Shown: one piece after another, positions 37,194 to 48,200 of the stretch
Layout of the letters: each line of letters begins with the position of its first letter
Numbering within the stretch: position 1 is the first letter of the stretch
Assembly (NCBI RefSeq): GCF_042657385.1
Contig: NZ_JBHSLA010000003.1
Coordinates: 124,001-188,000, forward strand
Length of the DNA stretch: 64,000 nucleotides
From: Algorimicrobium hallyeonense
GTDB taxonomy: Bacteria > Bacteroidota > Bacteroidia > Flavobacteriales > Flavobacteriaceae
Direction: 5' to 3'
Notes under the pieces: model-generated
What the model saw: only the letters and a program-made list of their open reading frames with translations
Told to the model about the DNA's origin: nothing
Databases searched by the model: none
Translations under genes and position numbers: made by a program

Positions 37194-38660
37194 ATGAAAA
37201 GCATAAAATTTTTGCTTCTCTGCTTACTTTTTGCAGGTAGTATAAATGCCCAACAGCGTGTAGATAAAATATCGCAATCCTTACAGGTTAATGATGATGT
37301 AACCCTCGATATACATGCGAGTTATACCAACATAATCATCGATACATGGAATAAAGATATTATTGAAGTTGAAGCCTATATTGAAAGTGACGCGCTATCA
37401 AAAGAAGCACTAAAAAAACATGTGGATGCTTGGAAGGTCCAGGTGGAAGGTTCCAAAGATTATATCACAATAAAATCTAATTCGGAAGGTGATAGTTGGT
37501 CCGATAGTATGAGTCTTTTTGATGTTCAATCAGTAGATGCTTTACAGAATTTGGAAATTGAATTAGCAGACATGCTTATTATGCCATTGGTTGATGGTTT
37601 AATGGCATCCCTTGACGTGGCCAATATGCCTAAAATGCCTAATATGCCGAAACTACCGGATTTGCCAGAAGGCATGAATACTACCAATTTTGATTTTGAG
37701 CGCTATAAAAATGAAGGCGAAGCATATATGGATAGGTGGAGTCGTGAATACAGTGCCAAATATGGCGATGCGTATGCTAGAAAAATGGAGGCTTGGGCAA
37801 AAAAAGTGGACACAGAGGCTTTTAAAAAATATGAAAAGGACATGGAAGCTTGGGGTGAAAAATTCGGTGAGCAATTTGGAAAATCCTTTGGTGAAAGCAT
37901 GGAAAAATGGGGCGAACAGTTTGGCAAAGAAATGGAAACTTGGGGTGAACAAATTGGAAAAGAAATGGAAGAACGTGCAAAGCTCATGGAAAAAGAACAT
38001 GATAAGCATGAAGCTATACGACAAAAGCAAGATGCTAAATATCGAGCCATGTTTGATTCAGACATGGGGAAAAATATGAAAGTTAAAAAAACACTTAAAA
38101 TAAAAATTCCCAAAGACGCCAGATTAAAACTGAATGTCAGACATGGTGAAATGAAATTCACTTCTATTATTCATAATCTCCAGGCGGATTTAAATCACAC
38201 TAAATTTTTAGCATCACGCATTGATGGCGAACAAACCGCCATCAATGCATCTTATTCATCCCTTTTAATAAAGGATTGGCAGAACGGTAATTTAGAATTG
38301 AACTTTGTGGAAGCGGCAACCATACAAAATGTAAATGGGCTTGTATTAAATTCTAATTCGTCCAATATCCATATTGATAAACTGTCTGGTAATGCTATTC
38401 TTAATGGTAGCTTTGGAGACCTAGCCATTAGTGAAATAACGGATGACTTTAAGACTATTAATATTACATTAGATAATAGCAATGCAAATTTAAAACTGCC
38501 TCAAGCCGATTATAAATTACAGTATCACGGTAAGTATTCGCAATTCAAGCATCCTAAAAACACAAAGGGGCAAGCTGTTTCTTCTTTTAATTCTGGTAGT
38601 ATTTCCAACAACAAAACGATTGTTGTTAATGCAAAATATAGTCATATAGTTATGGATTAG
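37194..38660 (+). CDS. Exported protein with Trp-spaced charged helix and DUF4097-like beta region
   Basis: A 488-residue protein with a signal peptide ending near SINAQ. Three parts are visible: a beta-rich region (about 21-100), a long charged helix (about 165-290), and a beta-rich C-terminal region (about 300-488) like DUF4097 adhesin-type repeats (LKIKIPKDARLKLNVRHGEMKF). The helix has Trp at 182, 201, 220 and 239, exactly 19 residues apart, then 250, within units such as MEKWGEQFGKE. Met-Pro-rich repeats (MPKMPNMPKLPDLP) precede it. It is the third gene of the sigma cassette, so it is likely a target or sensor of the envelope response. Function unknown. Confidence 0.75.
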   Translation: MKSIKFLLLCLLFAGSINAQQRVDKISQSLQVNDDVTLDIHASYTNIIIDTWNKDIIEVEAYIESDALSKEALKKHVDAWKVQVEGSKDYITIKSNSEGDSWSDSMSLFDVQSVDALQNLEIELADMLIMPLVDGLMASLDVANMPKMPNMPKLPDLPEGMNTTNFDFERYKNEGEAYMDRWSREYSAKYGDAYARKMEAWAKKVDTEAFKKYEKDMEAWGEKFGEQFGKSFGESMEKWGEQFGKEMETWGEQIGKEMEERAKLMEKEHDKHEAIRQKQDAKYRAMFDSDMGKNMKVKKTLKIKIPKDARLKLNVRHGEMKFTSIIHNLQADLNHTKFLASRIDGEQTAINASYSSLLIKDWQNGNLELNFVEAATIQNVNGLVLNSNSSNIHIDKLSGNAILNGSFGDLAISEITDDFKTINITLDNSNANLKLPQADYKLQYHGKYSQFKHPKNTKGQAVSSFNSGSISNNKTIVVNAKYSHIVMD

Positions 38661-38665
38661 TTTCC

Positions 38666-38673
38666 TATTTTTG
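38666..38673 (+). promoter_or_regulatory. Candidate -7 box for the M23 peptidase gene
   Basis: TATTTTTG lies just after the upstream stop. The predicted start is near 38677, giving a 10-nt leader. Confidence 0.4.
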
Positions 38674-38686
38674 AATTTTACATACT

Positions 38687-39379
38687 ATGAACTCAACTCC
38701 CTTTTCTTCTTTTATACATGGCATTAACTCCATGCCTCTTTTTGTTTTAGATAAAAACATACCCTTGTCCAAATATATATCCATAGATTTATCGGAGCAG
38801 AATTTATCACTACACACTTTTGATGTGTCCTCCTCTCAAGCTTGGGCTGTTTTTATAAACGATTATTGCCATCAAAAACGGGCAGAAGTTGCTTATGGCG
38901 GTTATAATGAAAAACGAAATATTTATAAACGCAGTACTTATTTCAATCAGCAAAATGCCGATACCGAACGTAATATTCATTTAGGATTAGATTTGTGGAT
39001 TGCAGCAGGATCAGCTGTTTTATCGCCACTTGAAGGTGTTATTCACAGCTTTGCCAATAATGCTAACTATGGTGATTATGGTCCGACACTAATTTTGGAA
39101 CATCAAATTAATGGTTTTGTTTTTTACACCTTGTATGGTCATTTAAGTTTGGATTCATTAACCGACAAAAAAGTGGGAGCTGCCGTTAAACAAGGCGAAC
39201 AAATAGCAACCCTTGGTACCGCTGAAGTAAATGGTGATTATGCGCCACATTTACATTTTCAGATAATTCGTGATTTGCAAGGGTTTGAAGGAGATTATCC
39301 TGGTGTTTGCAACAAAAAAAATCTGGACCATTTTTTACAAAATTGCCCAGATCCTAATCTCCTATTAAAACTATATTAA
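38687..39379 (+). CDS. M23-family peptidoglycan metallopeptidase
   Basis: A 230-residue LytM/M23 peptidase. Zinc ligands are His and Asp in NIHLGLDLW and the second His of HLHFQ; YGHLS supplies the catalytic His. There is no clear signal peptide, only a moderately hydrophobic N-terminus, which is odd for a wall enzyme. Either the true start lies elsewhere or it is exported by a non-standard route. It follows the sigma cassette with its own promoter candidate and abuts a convergent gene. Confidence 0.88.
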   Translation: MNSTPFSSFIHGINSMPLFVLDKNIPLSKYISIDLSEQNLSLHTFDVSSSQAWAVFINDYCHQKRAEVAYGGYNEKRNIYKRSTYFNQQNADTERNIHLGLDLWIAAGSAVLSPLEGVIHSFANNANYGDYGPTLILEHQINGFVFYTLYGHLSLDSLTDKKVGAAVKQGEQIATLGTAEVNGDYAPHLHFQIIRDLQGFEGDYPGVCNKKNLDHFLQNCPDPNLLLKLY

Positions 39380-40159
39380 TTAGTTAATTATCAATTTTTT
39401 TATTGTTTGGCCTAAATCGGTTTGTACTTTAAGGATGTAGGTTCCGGATTGGAAATTAGTTACATCAATTTCAGCACTCGTTGTTTTAAGTACTTGACTT
39501 CCTAATAGTGTAAATATTTCTATATTATTAATAGAATTTGTTGTTTTGATAAATAAAATTTCAGATACGGGATTGGGATAAATGTTGATAGTTTCCTTCA
39601 AATTAACGGCATCTAAATCTAATGTTTGAAAGCTAATAGCGTTGGCCAAAGGATTATTTTGAGAATACAGATTTTGAGTCGCAATATTGATGTAATTTTC
39701 TATATAGATAGTATCAAAGACAGGGTCACCATTTTCCACAAAACGAATTTCACCACTTGATGGATTTGGATTGGCAATGACATCAAATAATAACAGTTCA
39801 AAAGGGCCTGCACCATTTAGTATGACGGAGTACTGACCCGCTTCATCACGGCCTAAAAAATAGGCATCACCAAATACGCCCGGTCCCATGGACATAGATG
39901 CCCATTCGGAGGCTGGAAGATTGGAGTTGCCTGTTACAAAATTCCCGATGGTTAAACCTGTGGGGACATAAAAACCTGCGCCCATATCGTCGGTACTATG
40001 GTTGGTAACTGGTTCACTAGGTGTGGCTAGTAAGGCCATTTGGTAATTACCTGTATTTGCATTAATTCCAACAAATGACAGACTAAACTCATAGGTTGCT
40101 TGTGCATGGATAGCAATACTTATTACTAATAGGAATGCCGTTATATATAGTTTTTTCAT
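39380..40159 (-). CDS. Type IX-secreted protein with C-terminal sorting domain
   Basis: A 259-residue protein. The signal peptide ends near IHAQA. The central beta-rich domain (about 20-165) has no clear family, and from about residue 185 there is a T9SS type A sorting domain (INIYPNPVSEILFI, then FQSGTYILKVQ). Cargo of this type crosses the outer membrane and is retained at the surface or released. It lies 16 bases after the giant gene on the same strand, so the two are co-transcribed. The central domain may be a binding module for the giant protein's C-terminal repeats (see findings). Confidence 0.85.
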   Translation of the reverse strand: MKKLYITAFLLVISIAIHAQATYEFSLSFVGINANTGNYQMALLATPSEPVTNHSTDDMGAGFYVPTGLTIGNFVTGNSNLPASEWASMSMGPGVFGDAYFLGRDEAGQYSVILNGAGPFELLLFDVIANPNPSSGEIRFVENGDPVFDTIYIENYINIATQNLYSQNNPLANAISFQTLDLDAVNLKETINIYPNPVSEILFIKTTNSINNIEIFTLLGSQVLKTTSAEIDVTNFQSGTYILKVQTDLGQTIKKLIIN

Positions 40160-40175
40160 GACGTTTTGTATTTAA

Positions 40176-43100
40176 TTAATTTGGCATTTGTTCTAAAATT
40201 GGATAATAATTTGATGCCGGATTATTTATGTGATTTGTAATAATATTTTTTAATAGACCTTTATCATTCCCAGGTCCTGAATAGCGTACAATACCATCCA
40301 AGTTAATATCACCTGTGTTATATGCTGTATACGGGAAATAGTTGCTATTGGTCGCGTTGCCAGCGGCATTTGAAACAATTGTTTTTAAACTAGCCGAATC
40401 ATTACTAGGGCCTAAATAACGCGTTTGATTATTTCCATTAATATCGCCTCCATACATGCCTAAAATACCTGTAGGCATTCCGAAACTTGTTTGAGCTTCT
40501 ACTCCAAAAGTAGTAATGCTGCCATCGGTAAAATTGACGACAGAGGTTACATTGGAAAGCGTTATTGCGGTTGCACTCATAATCCCTAAATGATTCCTAT
40601 GGTTTACAGAAATAAAATAATCAGCTGATATTTGTTGGAAATTTATGGGTGAAATACCATCAACATCTACAATATCCCCATCACGTTGTAGGAGTCCAGA
40701 TTTGGCATCAACAATTAAAGTGTTTGTATTAGCATCTCGAATTTCAATCCACATCCAATCAACAATAGCATTATTACCTGTTATTAAAAATACGGAAGGT
40801 TCACAAACTAATCCATCAGCATACGGACTCGTTGTTGGAATGAGATTAGCAACTCTCAAATCGTCACGCATGAGGGTTTCTTCACCAAAATTAGGCGTTA
40901 ATGCAGCACCTTGTAAATAGGCTTTTGCAGAAATTAAAATAGGTTCCAAAATGGATATTGTTTGGTCACAACTTAAGGATACATTATTAGACGCATCCGT
41001 TGCTGTCCACGAAATAACGGTATCTCCTAAAGGATACGGATCGGTTAATAACAGCGCATCAGACCGAACACCGGTGTAGGTGATGGTATTGGCACAATTA
41101 TCAGTTGCGGTAGGTTCTGCAATCAATACGGTAGCTTCGGTTATACCACTAGCTAGAATTTCTACAAGATTATCTGGGCATATAATGATTGGGGGTTCTG
41201 TATCATCTAAAATAGTCCAAGTAAAATTTTGCTCAACATCTAGACTACCGGGTTTACTTAAGGTAACCGTTACGTTATACACACCATCATTGTTGGGTCC
41301 ACCGGATACAGCGGTTTCATCAATGACACCAAAAATTAAACCGTTGGTAGGTTCAATGTCCGTGCCTGCAGGATGTCCGGAGATGGCATATGTTAAGTTG
41401 TCTAATGGATTCCCGCCGGAACCTTCGGCTTGAAAATCAGATATTTCTAGTTCACAGCTGGTTCTATCTGCTATGGGTTGCAATTCTAATTCCGGATAGG
41501 CAATACCTAAAATTTCTATTCCATTAATTAGGGGGTTTTCTATATTTTCGAAAAAACGAATTTCTAAAACGCCATCGGTGACCGTTATATTATTTTGAAC
41601 AAGTCCAGCTTGGCGATGACCAAATTCCGCAGAAATATCGAAATCATCTAAAAGCCGTTCATCTTCTATATTCACACTAAAAACACGTTCGCCAGGATTG
41701 GAAGTACCATTGTATAGGTTTGCAAAATACAGGTTTACTATATAATCCCCATTAGGTACGGCAATGGAAAAAATCATAGGATAGGCCGGATCGCTAATAC
41801 TTCGTTGAATATGCATAACATCGTAATAGGTACTAGCGTCTATATAACTCGGAATGGATGCGTCACGATTTTCGTAAAATACTTCGGTTGAAGAATAAGG
41901 GGAGCCAGAAGAAACCGTATACGAATCGCCAGTTGAAGTCGTATTATCCTCCCAATCTGGACCGCCATCAGTTGCTAAAACCAGCGGGCCGCCAGCATTA
42001 ATACGTACTAAAGGCGTGTAAATGTCTGTTAATTCTCCTGTTAAAGTCATAGAAACAGCCGTGTTAACACCGGAATGAATCACTTCCATATTGGCGGTTT
42101 TAACCCCCACGATATTATCGGAAATAAAATCGATTGGAATTTTTACGGAAGAACCAGGATTGATATTAAAAGGTAGGGCTATATCTGAAGAAAACGAAGC
42201 TGCATTGGTTCCAACAAAATTTAGAGCTGTTACGCTAATCACATCATCGGTTGGTCCACCTTCATTATTTAAAACAATGTATTTGCTGCGTTGGGAGTTG
42301 TTAACCGGTGTTAATCCAAAATCTAAATTCGTTGGGTTTATAGACACGACCCCATTTTGGTTTTCGTAAGCTTCAATAAAATCCCAAGTTGCTGTAAATG
42401 GGTTTGGGGTTGTAGTCGATCGGGAGGTAGAAATAATACCAACCGCCATTCCTTTAGCATCTAACGGGTCTAAAAAATCACTTGGTAACAAAATAGCTGA
42501 TCCTAATAAACTTAAAGTTTCCCCATTATTAGTGGAGTAGAAGGGCTGTGCTAATCCCGTTGCAGGATCTACAGAAATATATAAATCTACTGATCCTGAA
42601 TTTATAATATCAGGTATATCATAAGTCGTATTTAATGTAACTACCCCATTGGATTCTATCAGGAGTTGTAACCCATGAAGCGCATCATTATTTAGCGATC
42701 CATTCATAAACACAAATTTCAGATAGTTATCTTGATCACCTGTACCTATTTGCATACCGTAGGATTGAAAGTCAACAGGGTCATTCTGGCTCCCATTGGA
42801 ACCAAAATAAGGCGATTCTACTTTGGCGTGAACCGTAAAGGGGTTGGAATTACTATCCACGTTTATTCCAAACTGAAAGCCGTAATCTTGATTGTTTACA
42901 CCTTCCAACGCATCCCCTCCAGTAACGGCATCAACAGTTGCTTTTCCGGCAGCACCACCAAAGGACATTTCTTGTTCATTAAATTGATCGAGATAGTCTG
43001 TCGTGCCAGAAGGGTCTAACATGAGACCTGTAAAACCCAAGCCAAATAAACCTGTTCCCGGATCGTTATTCCAAAAGGGATAATCTACAGGTAGGTTTGT

Positions 43101-45056
43101 GGTGGTTCCATTATTGGCATCTAAAGCAAAGGCGTCATTGACATCTAGAATGCCATCATTATCATCATCTGGATCATTTAAATCGGAAATACTATCGTTG
43201 TCATTATCTTTCGGCTTACTACTTTGCGAACAAATATTAGTGCCATTATCTATTTCATCTTGATTGGTATAACCATCACCATCATTATCCGCTAAGGGAT
43301 CATAACCTACATCGCCAGGTTGCAGGCAAATTAAATCAGAAGGTTCAAAAACGGTTATGCTGTTGGCACCATAGGTTACGGCCCAAACCGTACCCGGGAA
43401 AATGGAATTATCACCTAAAGCAATAACATCTAAAGGAATACTTCCAAAACCATTAAAAGGCACTTCTTGTTCTAAAACCATATCGCCAGCCGCGTTTAAT
43501 ATATACCGATTAATATCGCCATTAAAGGAGGCTGTTAAAATATTTCCTTGCATGGCACCGCCAAAATTAGAAGCTGTATATTCTACAATTCCATTGGTGG
43601 AAGCCGCTTTAAAATCTAAAATATTATTTTTAGGGCTGCTTACGGGTTCATCCATGAGGTATTCGCCCTGTTCGGGGTAATCTGGGAAATTTGCAATTGA
43701 AAAGGACGAGTTAAAATAGCCTTCTGCACCCACTAATAAATCGCCAACCAAATAGGTGTTGGTTGCTACCCATGAGCCACTTATTTTTTCATAGGCAATT
43801 ACATTCGCACGGGATGGAAATGCGCGAATAGGATTTGGGTGTCCCCCGTAATATGTGCCATTCGGATCATTTATAGTTCCAATAAAATGTAGGGGGTCTT
43901 TTGAAAACTCACTACCACTCTCATTCATTTCGTTTGTTATATAATGAATGTTGGAGTCATAGGTAATGGTACTTTCATCACCTAAATAGGTATCTGTAGC
44001 TATATCATAAATTCTTGGAACGCCTCCCCAAAGGGCATTAGGCCCATTGTCTGAGGTGTAAATTCTATTATTTTCTGTAACGAGAATATCGTATGCATTT
44101 CTATAGCCAGGTGAGAATATTTGAACCGGGCCTCCCACTTCTGGGAAGGCCTGATTTAAACTGTTGTTGCCTCCAAATGGATCACCTAAATCAATAAAAG
44201 CATCATGCATGGGGTGTCCAGCGGGATAGGGGAAATCCGGATGCGTGTTGTCTATATCTATTCGGGTGGGATCGTTTAAGGTTGGTAAATCATACACGTA
44301 TTCGGTATTGGTTCTTGGGTCTGTATAAACCGTCATGCCTTCCAATTGTGTTAGATTTACGATAAGGATAGAAGCTGATAAGAAAAACTCTGGGGTTCCT
44401 GCAAAATTATTACTAGGTGCACCTTTATTGGTCTGACCACCTTGAGCCACTAATAAGAAGGTCTCGCCATCTTTTTCAAACATGTCTAAACCATTTATAG
44501 CATGATTTTCTTCACAGCGCGGTAAACCTCTTACCAAATCGGTTTTTTCCCAAACACCATTAATTTTCTCAAGCTTGGAAATCATACTAGAATTGGTATC
44601 TAAATTGCTATCATTTCCACCTGAACCACCACCTAATAAATAATCTGATGAGGTTACATATAAGATTGGATTTTGAGCTGTCCCCGAAGCAAGAATACCA
44701 GTGACTAAACGTTGTTGACTTGGATTAAAAACACCTAAATCGTTATGGTTTGGGATGCCTGTACGGATTTTAGTAATTTCTTCGCTAGCAATTACAGTGT
44801 ATTGTCCATTTCCTGCGCTGGCATTATCGCGCTCTATGGTATAAGCCCAGATAAGTCCGTTTTGTTGGGAGACATATAAGCGATTATCCGGGCCAAAATC
44901 TAATGAAGTTGGGTTTAAAACACCTTCATTGATTAAGCCCGTGGAGCCGAAACTGATAGTTTGAGAATAGCCATTAAAACAGCAAAACGTTATGCTAACT
45001 ACGATTGTTAGTGCAACAAATCGAACTGTTTTGTTTAAATAAATAAGAGACATCAT
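40176..45056 (-). CDS. Giant secreted multidomain protein with dockerin-like C-terminal repeats
   Basis: A 1626-residue exported protein. After a signal peptide (about 1-32) a sugar-dehydrogenase-like beta-propeller runs to about 560 (LDFGPDNRLYVSQQNGLIWA, PGYRNAYDILVTENNRIYTSDNG). Then come Ca-binding thrombospondin-3-like repeats (DNDNDSISDLNDPDDDNDG), a lectin-like region (about 650-890), a Hydin-like beta domain, a malectin-like domain (about 1030-1190, VRINAGGP, GDYIVNLYFANLY), and a HYR domain (PPIIICPDNL, ATDNCA). The end has two repeats, GDINGNNQTRYLGPSND and GDINLDGIVRYSGPGND, resembling dockerin loops. No T9SS sorting domain is seen at its C-terminus. It may act on or bind extracellular carbohydrate. 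Confidence 0.82.
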   Translation of the reverse strand: MMSLIYLNKTVRFVALTIVVSITFCCFNGYSQTISFGSTGLINEGVLNPTSLDFGPDNRLYVSQQNGLIWAYTIERDNASAGNGQYTVIASEEITKIRTGIPNHNDLGVFNPSQQRLVTGILASGTAQNPILYVTSSDYLLGGGSGGNDSNLDTNSSMISKLEKINGVWEKTDLVRGLPRCEENHAINGLDMFEKDGETFLLVAQGGQTNKGAPSNNFAGTPEFFLSASILIVNLTQLEGMTVYTDPRTNTEYVYDLPTLNDPTRIDIDNTHPDFPYPAGHPMHDAFIDLGDPFGGNNSLNQAFPEVGGPVQIFSPGYRNAYDILVTENNRIYTSDNGPNALWGGVPRIYDIATDTYLGDESTITYDSNIHYITNEMNESGSEFSKDPLHFIGTINDPNGTYYGGHPNPIRAFPSRANVIAYEKISGSWVATNTYLVGDLLVGAEGYFNSSFSIANFPDYPEQGEYLMDEPVSSPKNNILDFKAASTNGIVEYTASNFGGAMQGNILTASFNGDINRYILNAAGDMVLEQEVPFNGFGSIPLDVIALGDNSIFPGTVWAVTYGANSITVFEPSDLICLQPGDVGYDPLADNDGDGYTNQDEIDNGTNICSQSSKPKDNDNDSISDLNDPDDDNDGILDVNDAFALDANNGTTTNLPVDYPFWNNDPGTGLFGLGFTGLMLDPSGTTDYLDQFNEQEMSFGGAAGKATVDAVTGGDALEGVNNQDYGFQFGINVDSNSNPFTVHAKVESPYFGSNGSQNDPVDFQSYGMQIGTGDQDNYLKFVFMNGSLNNDALHGLQLLIESNGVVTLNTTYDIPDIINSGSVDLYISVDPATGLAQPFYSTNNGETLSLLGSAILLPSDFLDPLDAKGMAVGIISTSRSTTTPNPFTATWDFIEAYENQNGVVSINPTNLDFGLTPVNNSQRSKYIVLNNEGGPTDDVISVTALNFVGTNAASFSSDIALPFNINPGSSVKIPIDFISDNIVGVKTANMEVIHSGVNTAVSMTLTGELTDIYTPLVRINAGGPLVLATDGGPDWEDNTTSTGDSYTVSSGSPYSSTEVFYENRDASIPSYIDASTYYDVMHIQRSISDPAYPMIFSIAVPNGDYIVNLYFANLYNGTSNPGERVFSVNIEDERLLDDFDISAEFGHRQAGLVQNNITVTDGVLEIRFFENIENPLINGIEILGIAYPELELQPIADRTSCELEISDFQAEGSGGNPLDNLTYAISGHPAGTDIEPTNGLIFGVIDETAVSGGPNNDGVYNVTVTLSKPGSLDVEQNFTWTILDDTEPPIIICPDNLVEILASGITEATVLIAEPTATDNCANTITYTGVRSDALLLTDPYPLGDTVISWTATDASNNVSLSCDQTISILEPILISAKAYLQGAALTPNFGEETLMRDDLRVANLIPTTSPYADGLVCEPSVFLITGNNAIVDWMWIEIRDANTNTLIVDAKSGLLQRDGDIVDVDGISPINFQQISADYFISVNHRNHLGIMSATAITLSNVTSVVNFTDGSITTFGVEAQTSFGMPTGILGMYGGDINGNNQTRYLGPSNDSASLKTIVSNAAGNATNSNYFPYTAYNTGDINLDGIVRYSGPGNDKGLLKNIITNHINNPASNYYPILEQMPN

Positions 45057-45206
45057 AATATTTTTTTCGTTTACGTGCTATTAATCGAAAAAAAATTAAT
45101 CAGGAGATACCACTGTAAAAATAGTTATAAGGCTTTAGTTTTTAGCTATAATGCTTTATTTTTCGTTGAACCTATTTAAATCTTCGTTATAAGTACCTGA
45201 AACAAA

Positions 45207-45233
45207 AAAATCCGAAGGGTTCCTTCGGATTTT
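45207..45233 (-). terminator. Rho-independent terminator after secA
   Basis: AATCCGAAGG (45209-45218) pairs with CCTTCGGATT (45222-45231) around a three-base loop, flanked by A and T runs. It works on both strands and sits just beyond the secA stop. Confidence 0.9.
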
Positions 45234-45259
45234 TCTTATAAATATGATGTAATCAGTTC

Positions 45260-48200
45260 TTAATCATTCACTAATACCCAATCGCCTTTGGCAATAAGTG
45301 GTTCAGCTTGTTTGAATTTTACTGTTTTATTTTCACCACTCATTACGTGTTTGATAGTGACCTTGTCATTACGTCCAATTTTTGGACTATCGCGAACAAT
45401 TGTTTCTACCACTTCCGGTTGACGCTGTGTGTTTCCTGCCGATCTATTTTGAGCAGAACGTTCATCTAAATTTTGAATTTCTTCTTTTTGAGTTTGAAGA
45501 TTTTCTTTTTTAGCAGATTGACGTGCTTCTTGAATAGCATCGGTAGTTTCTTGTGGTAATTCACCTTTAAATAAAAATGAAATAACATCTTTATTTACTT
45601 TGTCAATCATGCCTTTGAATAACTCAAATGCTTCAAACTTGTAAATTAGCAACGGATCTTTTTGCTCATGTACCGCTAATTGAACGGATTGTTTTAACTC
45701 ATCCATTTTACGTAAATGCGTTTTCCACGAATCGTCAACAATGGCTAATGTGATGTTTTTCTCAAAGTCATTGATTAATTGCTTACCATTGGTTTCGTAT
45801 GCTTTTTCAAGATCGGTAACTACTTGAATCGTTTTAACACCATCGGTAAATGGCACCACAATGCGCTTAAATTTATCGCGTTGTGTTTCGTATACATTTT
45901 TAATAACCGGGAATGCTAATTCAGCATTGCGTTCCATTTTAGAACGGTAATGTTCAAAAGCCGCTTTATAAATTTTACCCGCTAAATCTTGGACGCTTAA
46001 TTTTCCAAATTCTGCTTCCGTAACAGGCGAACTCATGGAGAAGTACCTAATCAGTTCAAACTCCAGATTCTTATAGTCGTTAGCTGCTTTATTCGTTTCT
46101 GCAATACTTTCAGAGGTATCATAAATCATGTTGGCTAAATCCACGCGCAAACGCTCACCATGTAAGGCGTGGTGACGACGTTTGTAAACTACTTCACGTT
46201 GAGAGTTCATCACATCATCATATTCTAATAAACGCTTACGAACACCGAAGTTATTTTCCTCTACTTTTTTCTGTGCACGCTCAATGGATTTTGAAATCAT
46301 AGAGTGCTGAATCACTTCGCCTTCTTCCAATCCCATTCTATCCATCATTTTAGCAATACGTTCACTACCAAAAAGACGCATTAAGTTATCTTCTAATGAC
46401 ACATAAAATTGCGAGCTTCCTGGATCTCCTTGACGACCTGCACGACCACGTAACTGGCGGTCCACACGACGTGAATCGTGACGTTCCGTACCTACAATGG
46501 CTAAACCACCTGCTTTTTTAACCGCATCAGACAATTTAATATCCGTACCACGACCAGCCATGTTGGTTGCAATTGTAACTTGACCTGGTTGACCAGCTTC
46601 GGCAACAATATCGGCTTCTTTTTTATGAAGTTTCGCGTTTAATACATTGTGAGGTACTTTTCTAATAGAAAGCATTTTACCTAACAACTCACTAATTTCT
46701 ACATTGGTTGTACCAATAAGCACTGGACGACCCGCTTGCGAGAGCTTGGTAACTTCATCAATAACCGCGTTGTATTTTTCACGTTTGGTTTTATACACTA
46801 AATCCTCACGGTCATCACGAGCAATTGGTCTGTTGGTTGGAATTTCAACCACATCTAATTTATATATTTCCCAGAATTCACCTGCTTCGGTAACAGCGGT
46901 ACCCGTCATACCGGACAGTTTACGATACATTCTGAAATAATTTTGAAGGGTTACTGTTGCAAATGTTTGGGTAGCATCTTCAATTTTTACATTTTCTTTA
47001 GCTTCAATGGCTTGGTGTAAACCGTCAGAATAACGACGCCCATCCATGATACGACCCGTTTGCTCATCTACAATCATCACCTTATTGTCCATTACCACAT
47101 ATTGGTTGTCTTTTTCAAACAAGGCATATGCTTTTAGTAATTGGTTTAAGGTGTGAATACGTTCTGACTTAATGCCGTAATCTCTAAATAAATCTTCTTT
47201 TAAATTGGCTTCCTCTTCCGATGATAAGTTTTGATTTTCAATTTTAGAAATTTCAATACCTATTTCCGGCATGACGAAGAAATTCGGGTCATCTTCACCC
47301 GATAGGAATTCAATTCCCTTGTCGGTTAATTCAATTTGATTGTTTTTTTCTTCAATAACGTAGTACAATTCCGCGTCAATTTTTGGCATTTCGCGGTTAT
47401 TGTCTTGCATGTAATAGTTTTCTGTTTTTTGAAGTAATTGTTTGATCCCTTCTTCACTTAAAAACTTAATTAATGCTTTGTTTTTAGGAATACCTCTGTA
47501 GGCACGTAACAATTGAAAACCACCTTCTTTGGTATCACCTTCTGCAATTAATTTTTTAGCTTCTGCTAAAACACCAACTAGGTACTTACGTTGTACCGAA
47601 ACGATGCTATCTACTTTTGGCTTTAATTCTGTAAATTCATGACGATCACCTTGTGGAATAGGTCCTGAAATAATTAATGGTGTTCTAGCATCGTCAATTA
47701 AAACTGAATCCACCTCATCTACAATGGCGTAATGGTGTGGGCGTTGCACTAAATCGTCTGGTGCGTGCGCCATATTATCCCGTAAATAATCGAAACCAAA
47801 TTCGTTATTTGTTCCGTAGGTAATATCTGCTAAATAGGCTTTTTTACGAGCCGCAGAATTGGGTTGGTGGTAATCAATACAGTCCACACGCATGCCGTGG
47901 AATTCAAATATTGGTGCCATCCACGCGCTATCACGTTTGGCTAGGTAATCATTTACTGTTACTAAATGCACACCTCTGCCAGCAAGTGCATTTAAATACA
48001 CCGGCAGTGTAGCTACTAATGTTTTACCTTCACCTGTATGCATTTCGGCAATTTTTCCTTGGTGCATAGCAATACCACCTATTAATTGGACATCATAATG
48101 AATCATGTCCCAAGTAATTGGTTTCCCGGCAGCATCCCAAGAATTTGCCCAAACGGCTTGATTATCTTCTAGTGTTACATAATCCTTTTCACCGGAAATT

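Noticed and set aside
40645..43680. Several 91-117-codon plus-strand frames opposite the giant gene.
   Set aside because: They are antisense to a clearly coding frame with domains and show no signal or motif of their own.
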